NCBI GenBank assembly: GCA_950295325.1
Contig: OX485806.1
Coordinates: 17,980,001 to 18,044,000, forward strand
Length of the DNA stretch: 64,000 bases
Reading direction: 5' to 3'
Source of the DNA: Polytrichum commune
Taxonomy: Eukaryota > Streptophyta > Polytrichopsida > Polytrichales > Polytrichaceae
This document shows, one piece after another, positions 26,701-38,700 of this stretch. Position numbers and translations under genes: made by a program. The notes beneath the pieces are model-generated. The model ran no database searches and was not told the DNA's origin. It saw only the letters and a program-made list of their open reading frames with translations. How positions within the stretch are numbered: position 1 is the stretch's first letter; the number at the start of each line of letters is the position of its first letter.

Positions 26701-29700
26701 AGTGCAATTTTCTGATGAAGGGGAGGGTGGTGAAATATTTATAGGTGAATGTTCTGGTGTCAACAAATGTGGCAGAAGAAGGCCTTGATATCCAAAGTTG
26801 CCACCTCGTAATTCGTTTTGATCTTCCAAAGACACCCTGCAGTTTAATTCAGTCTCGGGGCCGAGCTCGTTGCCTTAACTCCACTTACATATACCTTGTA
26901 AAGAAGTAAGTAAAACTACGACCTGAAAAGGTTGCTTCGTAATCCTGACATTCTACCTTTGCAAGTGTCTTTATTCATTTTAATTGTAGATGCGGCCTGA
27001 TGAAGATCTTTGTAAACTAATAATCTTGCAGTTTATAGGAGATTTAGATCATGTATAAATGACAGCTGTTTGATTTGGTTCTCATGTGTTTCAGGCATGA
27101 CAACAAACAGACAGAGCTTTTACAGCAGTTTAAGATGAATGAAGTATCAATGAAGGGGAAAGCATCAAGCAGGACTGCGCCGGTTGAAGAATTAGAAGCA
27201 CTTGAACCTACACTACTTGAAACGTTTCAAGTGAAAAGTACAGGAGCGTCAATTAGTACAGACTGCAGTATACCATTACTTTATCGCTATTGCGAGGTGC
27301 TGGCTTATGACAGGTGTGTACTTTTGGGATTATTTAATGCATTCCAAACCTTGGCTATGGTCCTTCTTCAGAAAGAATGAATCAGGGCACTTAAGGTAAT
27401 GTGTCCAGATCTGGGTGAGTTGGCTATAAGGTGAGTTTGAGAGTTTGAGAGTTTAACCCAGATTTTCTTAAGGCTTAAATTAACATGGTATGAGAGTGGG
27501 GCTGGGCTATATAAAACTGGCTTACCAACTTCTCGTGCTAGGATTGCTGGGCTAAGCTAGCCTTTCATAGGCCAGGCAGGGATTTAGGGTGGCAGATTCC
27601 ATGGGTCAGATCTCAATTGAGATCCTAGAGTGGACTCAAATTTTTTTGGACTGAAAGAGGAGATCTAAAGGTTTCACCCAACATTCAAAATATGGCTCTG
27701 ACACAAGTTGCTCTACTGAGTTGTTGACAGAAAAGTCCCTCAAAGAGGGACCAGACTTTGGTCCGTCTTTGAGGGACTTTGTGGATAACTCATTTGCAAA
27801 CCATTACGGGTTGCATTGTGCTTGTGAAGTAGGTTTCTCATGTACTCAAGGAACTACACTTTTTGGATGCAGTTTCCGCACTTCAACACTTTCATTTGAA
27901 TACTCCGATGGTGGCAGTGGAGATGTAAAATGCGAAGTATTCTTCACTACAGGTGAAGTTTTACAGCGAGTCGAAGGGCGGGCGGCTTCTTCACCATCAG
28001 ATGCAAAGCGAATTGCTTGCTTGGATGCGTGCAAGCGTTTATACGAGTGTGGAATGCTTACAGATCTCCTCTTACCCAAAATTCAGGAGGATGAACATCC
28101 TCTTGTAAATGTTGCTCGAGGAAATAATCATGTTGCAGGTACAAGATTTCACTTTTATGTCTGACTTTGTACGCTTGCTTGTACAAGAATACTTGTCAAG
28201 TTGATGATGTCCCTTGTCAATTTGGCAAGTATACATTTTCTTTGTGATTTAAAGTTCCTACTACACTGATTATGGTAAATAGTGTGAGCAGATGTGTACT
28301 GTGACTTACCCTAGGCAATCCTATAGTGTTGCCATGCTCCCGCGATATACCCACCTCCTTCCTCGTAGGTTGGAATTCTTTCAAATGCACACTATTTTCT
28401 ATCCAACAGAATTGTTGCATCCTACAACATGGACCTCTGATGTTAAATATTGTGGGCTGGTAAATAGTGTGCACTAATAGTATTACCCCCAATGTTCTCG
28501 CATGGAAATATGCTCCATAGTGTGGTCCACTAGTATATTGTGTTGTTGAGCACATTGTGACAATTCAAGGGCCAATCTTAAAGGCGAGAGGGAAGTGTTG
28601 CATGCAAGCGCACCTGTCATCCATCCATGTTAAAGACTATGCTCCCTATAGGTTTGTGCTTAATTTATCTCTGTCTGTGTTCCATTAGAGTAATTCAGCA
28701 TCCATGAAGGTACTTCCGGTGTCAAATCAACTATTAGACCACTCTACAGGTTCCATACTATTTCAGGACTTTTTTGTTGGATGAACGAGGGGTACACTCA
28801 CATGCAACTCTAGACCAACTCTAGACCAAAAAGTCTCCTAGGATTGTCTGTTTGTTATTACTAACAAGTAAAGGCCAGAAACAATCTGAGAAACATAAAC
28901 AGTTTCTTGTGACAAATATTCCTCAAGTTTTCAGTAGCTCCATACCATTTGATGCAAATTTTGATAAAGCCATATCACTAATAAAGCCATTTGATTACTA
29001 ATAAAGGACTTTTCAATGGTAACCAAGAGCATAGACATAAGGTAAGAGGGCTTGATTTGGTTACTTATCTTTATAAAACACCTATATTTGAGTGGTGTGT
29101 GGTTAAATATGGATGTAAGAGCAGATACCATAAGACATCTGTCTAGAAGAGATTGGACTACGTGCTCAAAATTTATTAAGAATCCTAGCTTCAATAGTCA
29201 ATATAATTGGGGGACCTATATGATCCTTTAATAAGAGAATTTCACTTTGATAATGATAAAGAGATTATATATATATATAGATAGATAGACAGATAGATGA
29301 GCTCTGAAAATCATGAGGACAATGGCTACGGCCTCAGTTTGCATTTGCTAATTATCTCTGACTAATCACATGTTTAATTTCATAAGAGATGTGTGTTCAG
29401 AGCTAAAAATGTCCGTTTTAGGACCCCTTACCTTGTAGGTATCTAGCAGTAAATGTTAGTATGGAGTTAGGCTTATGCTTGCAAATCAAATCTAACCTAA
29501 ACCTTAATCCATGTTGCAGAAAAGCTTCCATCACAAGTGCACTCGACAATTGTTCCAGAAGCTTTTAGTGGGACATGGGCGATGGCAGAATCTGGGGTGA
29601 CATTGTATGCTTACACAGTGAGCTTTGTTCCAACACCCAATGATAGGGCGTATGTCAATTTTGGATTGTTTTTAGAATCTGACTTGGGACCAGAGGCGGG

Positions 29701-32700
29701 AACCATGGAGGTTGAACTCCAGCTTAGAAACAGAAGGCTTGTGAACACCAAGTGCTTGCCTTCTGGAAGACTACATTTTGAACAGCATCAGGTGATTGAT
29801 CTTTTTACTTCAGCCACTTTTCACCTTTCAATTATTTTGCGACCTTTAAAAAAACAATATATCTGTTTCCAGCCCTACATCATTGATTGTATAATGATGA
29901 ATTCTTATGTTTGTCATGCATATTTTTATAATGCAGCTGCATGATGCAAAATTGTTCCAAGAACGACTCATTAGCTCCATTTTGGATCAAACACTTGGTC
30001 ATAATATCACCGGGGAGTGGAATTCGAATCGGCTTTACCTCCTCCTACCTCTAAAAGAAAACGTCAGGGCAACGTCACATTTGTCAATCGACTGGGAATG
30101 CATCGCAAAAGTGATCTCAGATGTTGAGTACAAGCCTCAAAAGTACATATCTCGAGACGACGAGTCTGGAGATGATCATCATCTTGTAAAAATATGGGAC
30201 GGTGATGTTCCTGTCAATTTCGTTATAGATTCGGTGGTTCAAACAGTTCACAATGGCTTTATCTATTTTGCAAGGGAGTTGATTCATGACCTTACTGCAA
30301 TGAGCCCCATGGTCACTAAGCCCAATGATACCTACTTTGAGTTCTTCAAACAGAAGTAATACCCTAAACCTACATGATCTTTTTTCTATAAACTATATGA
30401 TAAGTTGCTTGCATATTAGAGTTATCCTTTAACTCAATGGGTCTTTCATCGGGAGTTGGTCCCCTATGATTTTGCATTGGTTGCTTTGCTTACAAAGTCA
30501 ATAATGTCTTTCCACTTGTGGTCCATGATCGGAGGTAGTGAATGACTTTGATTGGAGAGCAACCTATTTTGGTTCATTGAGGGCCAAACTCATTTTAGCA
30601 CATCTTTGAATGTCAAATTGAGTTTGACCTCAATGATCCAACATAGAATTTTCTTTGTTCAAACCTCCACTCTACCACGGAACAAGCACTAAACTTACCG
30701 AACATGGAATGTATTGTATGCTTAACAACTAATCCCTCGCCAAAAGTCTTGTTGAGTGAAAGGATAACTCTATTGTCAAAGTTTTCAAATTTTATCTTCT
30801 TAAGTACAAGGATAGCATGAATGAGGTTGAAGAAACTGTTCCCTTCTCTTTGAAATGTGTACACCAGGCATAAGACAACCCTACAGCATTTACAGCAACC
30901 AATGTTGAAGGCCAAAAAATTCATCCAAGTCCACAGCCTTTTAACCGTTCATAATAATAATGAACGCCCAGGTTAACTTTCTATCTCTTTTTCTCCTCCT
31001 TCTGGCTTCATGAGTCACCTTCCCCGTTCTGCAAATGTTTTGGTCGTTATTTCCATCTTGTATTAGAGATATCCTTCAATTCAATGGTATTTTCCGTCGG
31101 AAGTTGGTCACCTATGATTTTCATTGGCTGTTTTGCACGCAATATCAATAATTTCTTCTTTCCACTTGTGGTGCATGCTCGGAGGTGGTGTTCAAATTTG
31201 AATGAAGAGTTAGCTATTTCGGCTCATTGAGGGTCAAGCTCATTTAGCACCTCTTAGCATGCCAATTTGAGTTTGATCCTCAGTGAACTGATACAGAATG
31301 TTCTCTGTTCCAACCTGCACACTACCTCCAAGCATGCAACTCAAACTAACCGACCATGGAAGGTATTCTTTGCAGAACAACCAACTCACGACCAAAAGTC
31401 ATACTGAGCTAGAGGATGACTCTGTTTATTTAGTACTTCAGAGGAGGCAATTTGTTGGGCATTATACTTTTAACAAAGAAAGTGCATAGCAGTAGTTTTA
31501 ATGAGGTAATAACTCTGTGAAATTCTACAGCTGCGGATGAATTGAAAGCTGAGCAATTGGTTGAGTTGCCTCTAGAGTTGTGCAAAATAATGGTGAGGGG
31601 GATATCCTGTGGCCTTGCAAATGGAGCTTCCCTTTTGCCGTCATTTATGCATCGTCTTGAAGGACTTCTTCTGGCAATACAACTTCGGAAGACTCTTTCT
31701 CAGTCTTATCCTGAAGCCTCTCAAGTGTCTGCAAACGTGGTAAACTTAAAATACAAAAACCTTGTTGCCTCTTGTTATTACGTGTGTTGAGTGACCATAG
31801 TGTAAAGTGACCTCAGTGCTGACAACATAATTGGTGCTTACCATGTTGAGCAGATGCTGGAGGCAATAACAACGAGCAAGTGCCAAGAGAGCTTCAGCCT
31901 TGAAGGTCTGGAACTTCTGGGGGATGCTTTTCTTGAGGTTGCAGTTAGTGAGAATCTCTTTCTGGTCAACAGTAACTTTCAAGAGGGTAAATTATCACAG
32001 CTGCGAACATCCATTATATGCAATTCAGCTCTAGAGAAGCTTGGCAAAGAGTGTGGCATAATGGTGAGTACTTTATCCAGATCTCGCCATGAAACAAAAT
32101 TTTCTACGTTTGATTGCAATTTCCTTGAGTTGTTGATGCTTTTTGATGCCGATTGTCTTTTCTGAAACATTAAAATTTGCACATTCTTAAAATACTTACC
32201 AATCATCCAATCAACAATTATATAAACTTGGTCCAGCACAGCCGATCTAGTGCAGTTTGAAATTGATTCATGAGCAGTTTATAAAGAGAAAGAGAAGCAC
32301 GCACAAGCCAAAGCAATCACCAGATTAATCGATTCATGATGACTGAAGTAGATCAGGTTCGCTATTGTGTGAAGTTGCAGTAAAAAATGACTGTTCTTGT
32401 TACACTCACATCTGAGTTCAGGTCACCACACAACCTAAGACAATTGAACTTAAATCTACATACTTTGACAGATAGAGATGAAACAAAGCATCGTCTTGTG
32501 TTTCCCAGTGTACGAGAATATTGGCTCCCTATTTGTCTTTCAATGAAAGTTGGATGTGTTTCGCACTTATTAAACATGAAGGCTTCTTCTAAATCCTAGT
32601 GTTTGAGGCAATAGAGAAATCGGCAAAGTCTCTCAAAGAGAGACCAAACTAGGAGTTTGGCGCTTCTTTGCGGACTTTCTATAAAAGCTCATTAGAGCTT

Positions 32701-35700
32701 CTTGTGTTGGAGCCCAATCTTGAAAATTGGGTGAAACTCCTTAGACCTCCTCTTTCGAGGCAAAGAATGTGAGAACTTCAGGATCTAAAGCACGGTCTGA
32801 CCCATGAGCCCTGCCACCCTAAATGGCAGGTTGGCCTATGCAAGGCTAGCTTGGCCCACGATCCTAGTATGACAAGCTAGTAAGCCAATTATTTATATCC
32901 TGACCCCACTCTTTTACCAAGCCTTCAGAAAACTTGGGTGACTTCATACAGAAACTCTCAAACTCACCTTCTAGCCAACTCACTTGGAGTTTCACCTGGA
33001 GACTTTATGGAAAACTTTATTACAGCAAGAAACTCTTGAACTGTCACATATCCTTCTATCTAGCTTGTTCTTGTGAGATGTAATGCAGTGAGACGCTAAT
33101 GGTTCTCAATTGAAATCAATAAGATCCTTATGAAATATTTTTCTGCTCATTATCTCACATCCTTTGGTTGCTCTTGGATGCAGAATTACATTCGCGACAT
33201 CCGATTCTGTCCAAATGACTGGGCAGCACCAGGGCGTGCTGTAGAGTGTGAGAAGGAAAACATCCATGTAAACAAAAATAGAACAAGAAGGCAGGAAACT
33301 GTCTTACATGGGAAGACAATCGCAGACGTGGTTGAGGCCCTCATAGGTAATAACTGTAGACATTGAAGAAAATTTGTTAGAATTGTATTTTTCCCAATTA
33401 CCATTTCTATTTAGGTGCTAAGGTGTTCAGAGTATAAGTTCCGCATATGGTCAAATTCGGAGTGGTTATTCAACAAATCAACAGATATTCTATATTTCTT
33501 CTTTACTCATTTGATTCAATCAACAAATGCATCTAAAATCTGCACCTTTACGTGCAGGGGCACATTATGATCAGGGTGGTGAGAATGCCGCACAGTCTAT
33601 GATGCGATGGTTTGGACGTGACGTTGGAGTTGACCCTCAAAAGAGGCATGAGGCTCGCACACGAAAGAACGGGCAACAAGGACTCTTGCCTGCTAGTAAA
33701 ATTGTTCAACTCGAAGGTCTGCTGACTTACAAATTTGAAAACAAGGACCTACTCGTGGAAGCACTAACACATGCCTCTTATGGACCCTCCAGTCGCGATT
33801 CTTATCAGGTACAATAATCCCATGTTTCTCTAATACAAAAGGTCCCTAGACTGGTCATGATTGTATACTAATCTCAGCTATGGTTTGAGGTTTAGGGTTT
33901 AGGGTTTAGGGTTTGCATAACTTCACCTACATGGCCAGAATAGATTTATCCTTTAACTCAATGGGCCTTGTCGTCAGGAATTGGGCCCTCATGATTTCCA
34001 TTGGTTGTTGTGCATACAAAATCAATAATTTCTTTCCACCTGTGGTGCATGCTCAGAGGTAGTGTTTGAATTTGAATAATGAGCAATCTAATACCTACCG
34101 AACATGGAAGACAACCAATTCCCGACCAAAGCCATGTTGAGTTAGAGGAAAACTCTAATGCGCCATTTACAGGCAAAGAAAGAGAGTGATATGTAATGAA
34201 AAGTTTTGGGGTCATGAAGCACATGAAGGAGAATATACTGGAAACTCTTTTGCTTTCCTTCAGCTACCTCTAAATATTTGTGTGGAGTATGGTTGACATA
34301 GAGATAGATGTGGAATCCCAAGTTGATGTTTGAATGTCTTGTTGTATAGATAGCATGATCATTCCGTAGTTATTTGCTCCATTCCATGAACGGGCTGAAT
34401 ACCTTGATTTCCACTCAGCTTTGGAATTTCAAAAACTCCTTTCAAAAGGAGTTTACAATATTATTATTTCTTTGTACAGAGGTTGGAGTTTTTGGGAGAT
34501 GCTGTGCTTGATTTTCTGATCACGAAACACTTCTATAAGCACTTGGCACCGTTGAAACGGGACCCTGGATTGCTCACAGACTTAAGGTCAGCTGCAGTGA
34601 ACAATGAGTGCTTTGCGCGCGTGGCAGTCCGCCATAGTCTACACCAGTACCTCCTGTACAATTCTCAAGATCTCGCCAAAAGCATCAACTCTTATGTTAA
34701 GTTTGTACAAGATTCCACATCTGATGCTGAGTCATCCTGTCATGGCTGGGCAGGGGATGACGGTCCCAAAGTAAGACTTCTGTACTCTTATCAATTCCTC
34801 TGTGCCTGACAAAGCATTATGGACTAGGTAATGGATTCGAGGACCCTGCCACAGGCTGTAGTCGGCACCCAATACCCAACTCAATGAGGTAAGTATTGGG
34901 TGCCTACTACAACTGATGGCAAGGTGACACATGTCCATTCTTGAATGTAATGCTCAGGCCATTCAGCAAGGTCATCAATTATGGGGTGATAATTTGTATC
35001 CTTGTATCCAATCAAGAATAGACTCATTAGCACAATCACTTGGTTTGACCACTGCAAACTAGGTAATGGATGTGAAGAGCCCTGCCATGGGCTGTAGTAG
35101 GCACCCAACCTACTGAGCAGCGAGGCTAGTATTGGGTGCCTAAATCAACCCACTAAAGGGTGACACAAGTCCATCATCGGATGTAGTGGTTAGGCCACAA
35201 TAAGCTCATCAATTATGGGTGATAATGTGCCTCCTTGTATCAATCAGGAATAGGCACATCAACAGAATCACTTGGCCTGACCAGTAGTATTGTCGCTTTT
35301 CATCCCTAGGTGCATAACTTTGTTCAACTGAGTTGTACTGTCACGGGTGTGCTATACTAGCCATTCTTCTTTGCCTGTTCAGGGTATTCCAGGACGGTAA
35401 TTGTTTCTCCAATCCTATCAACTAAACTATAGCTATAGTTATAAAGTTCAAAAGTTAAAGCTCATGGCGGGAAGTTCTTTTCTAGATCAATAATGTTTTT
35501 CCATTATGCACCACCAAATGATCACAACTTTGGCTGTGTACCTATGGACAACAATTTGACACGACATCTTACCATTCTCCCAGGTGTTGAGTGACTTGGT
35601 GGAATCGTTAGCCGGCGCAGTATTTGTAGACTCAAATTTTGATCTTGATACTGTTTGGCGTATTTTCAAAGAAATCCTGCGGCCTTTGGTTACACCTGGA

Positions 35701-38700
35701 ACCTTACGGCTAGAACCTACTCGGGAACTACGGGAGCTTTGTCAGTCATTGAAGTTCAATGACCCAGAATTTAAAAAGACACATGGAGCCAAGGGAGATT
35801 TTGAAGTCGCTGTCACAGTCTATATGAATGACACGCAGTTTACAGAAGTTGCTCGCAAGGCGGACAACAAAAGTGCTAAGAAAGCTGCTGCAATCCAGGC
35901 ATTGGCGAAGCTCAAGGTAAAGCACGAATCCCCATATCTCCTATAAGGTTTACCAGATTGTCATCTGCCTAATCAATCATAATGTCTTGGTTTCTTGACT
36001 TTCCCATTCTGAACTTTGATGGCATTCTGTACTCTGCAGCAACACAAACTACTGCCTGTTGTTTGTATTGCCCTCCCACTTTAAATTTAATGAAAGATTT
36101 GAAGTTGCAAATTTCACTGCAACAGACTTGCTTAAAGAATGGTGTTGAGGTATGGAGCCTTAAGGTAGGTGAGCCTAATTCTGTTACTAACCTTGATCAG
36201 ACACCTATATTTGAGTGGTGTGTGGTTATATGTACATCTAAAAGCAGACAACAAAAAGATATGTCTTTAAAAGAGATTAGACTACATGCTCAAACTTTGT
36301 TAACTATTCTAGCCTCAATAGTGAACATAAATGAGGGTGCCTATATGACCATTTTATAAGAAAGAGAATCTTCAGTCTAATGAATAAGATATTCCTAGGA
36401 GCTCCAACAAATATGAGGAAAATGGATACCACCTCAATTTGGATTTGCTAATCATCTTGCACTAACCATGTGTGTCATATCCTTAGAGAAAGGGGGTGCA
36501 GAGCTAAAAGTGTCCATTTCAGGTCCACTGAAGTGAAAGGTGGTCCATTTTGAGTTACACAACTTGCAGATTAGTTGTGGAATAGAGATCTTGTTGCACG
36601 ACACAAGTTGCATCCGTCGCTTTCAAATGACATGGAAATTAATATGTTCTATTGGCACAGTCCTCCATGATGTGTTCTGATATGTTCTGTATCTCAAACT
36701 TTGTGGGTTATCTTGTTTCCAGACTCTTGATAAAGAACATTTCAAGAGCCGTTTGCTGAAGCGAGAAGCACTGTCCACAAGATCGTTTTCACCTCTCGTG
36801 GATGTTCCGGAGGATGCAGAATCTACAAATACTAATGCAGATACTAGTATTACAAACGCTAGTCACTGCAATGACCTTGGAGTCGTTGGCCACTCCTTCA
36901 CTCCATCCACGAAAAATAAGACTGGTGAGTTGAACTAGTTCAATTGGAAGTTGCTTTCAATCGGCTCGATACTTTCAAGAAAAGATAAACGTCATCATCC
37001 CGTCAGGTTTTGCTTCGATTTGAAGGAGAAGGTGGCTCCAACTTGAATTTGATCCTCGTAGAAGGTCACTAAGACTTGAGTGCAGAGGCAAACTTTTTTG
37101 CCCATGGGTGTTGGCAACTGAGGCATAACTAGCTTTAATAGTTTGGGCAACACTCCAAAGCAAACATGCTCCAAAGATGGCATTAATTCAATATGATAGA
37201 CACCCATCAATGAACTTTGACCACCTCCAGAACATGGCAGTTCAAATTCTCACATTAATGTATTCCAATTTTGTACATGTGTGTCTAGTTTAATCAAGGA
37301 TCCACATCCATCATGTCATTCACTTTGACATAAAACAAGATTTTGACTAGCTGCCCCAATTTAGAAACTTTAACTTTGCGACCGTTGGATCTTCTCAAAA
37401 TTTTGTGGAATGAAGACATTTTTGTCTCCACGCTTTCATTATGGAATTGGCTTCTACGTACAAGTGGATGTTTGAAATAAATGTTGGTCATAGTGGACTC
37501 AAATACCCTCAACATCAAGGATCGTATAAAAATTCTAGTACATTAAGGGTTAACTACACGCCTAGTCATGTTCCACTTAAACATAGGTGTCCAATTCCTT
37601 AGAGTGATCACATAATGCCCACATACATATTGCCAATTAGAAAAAAGTTAGCCATGTTCTGTGAACAACGGTTGCATGCAGTTGTGAGTTTGAATTTGCT
37701 ACTAACATAGTAGTGGAACGGTCTAACTTGGTATTTCCTTCAGGCGTCGCATAAAAATTGGTGTGCTATGTTATTAGAGTGATTGCAAGACCTGATGATG
37801 ATTAGTGATGTGAGCCACACTAAATTAGATATTTAGTGTTTAATGTTCACAACAGACATGTTTCGTTTTGATCAAGGCAGACAGCTGAGGGTTCAAATTC
37901 ATGCTGCAGGTTCGAATAATGCTGAGTCTGCACAAAATTCCCAAAGCAGGAAAGCGGAGTATGTGAACGAAATAAAGTCTTTTATCTCATATTCTGGCCA
38001 CGGAACAGATGTTGTGCACCTATCAAGGGAAAGTGTGTGCTCCAGAGAGGAATCCTTGAACCAAGTGGATAGTGGAGATGATATATTTTACGATGCCCAA
38101 TCAACAGTGGAATACTGTGAAATCATAACACCTCCAGATGTGATGGAGACTGCCACATCATCATTCTGGGAAACAGGGCTCAATACTGGGGGTCTAAATT
38201 CAGAAGTCCAAAACCCTATCCATAGAGAGGATTCAGCAACATTTAAATCACCGAAGAATACTACGTTCCCAGACACTGCCACATTTCCTCTTTCTGGACA
38301 TGATTATGTTCCACAAAGAGATCAGGAACTCCCAAATCTTGTGGACACATTGCAGTCAGGAGGCAACATCCCAGCATACCAATCCGAGGTTTATTCCATC
38401 GTGGACTTCCTTCGCAGATCCAAAATCGGTGATTTGCGGGATGCTCCTATGTCAAACACCACACCTAAATCTGGCAAATCTACTCATTTGAACGGAAGCT
38501 CAAGCTATTTATTTTCAGGAGAAGCAGCTACTGATTACTTCAATTCATCGCATCATCGAACAAGCCAATTCATTCCACCCGCAGCTCCTCCTCCAACAGA
38601 AGAACCAGGTTCGAACTTTGACATCTAGAAGTTTCAATTTTGTGTCATAACATTCTTGAGTACCGTGTAGTCTCCCAGGACAAGTGGAAATATCTAAGAA

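Noticed and set aside
27721..27872. N-terminal part of the open frame that runs into the dimerisation-domain exon
   Set aside because: It lies in the family C repeat and intron 13. Phase and Dicer similarity place the exon start at 27873; the upstream codons are fortuitous.
30613..30924. 103-codon minus-strand open frame
   Set aside because: It overlaps a family B MITE and the antisense of the PAZ-core exon and has no domain.
34823..35285. CRISPR-like or satellite array
   Set aside because: Only two long diverged units without regular spacers, in a plant intron.
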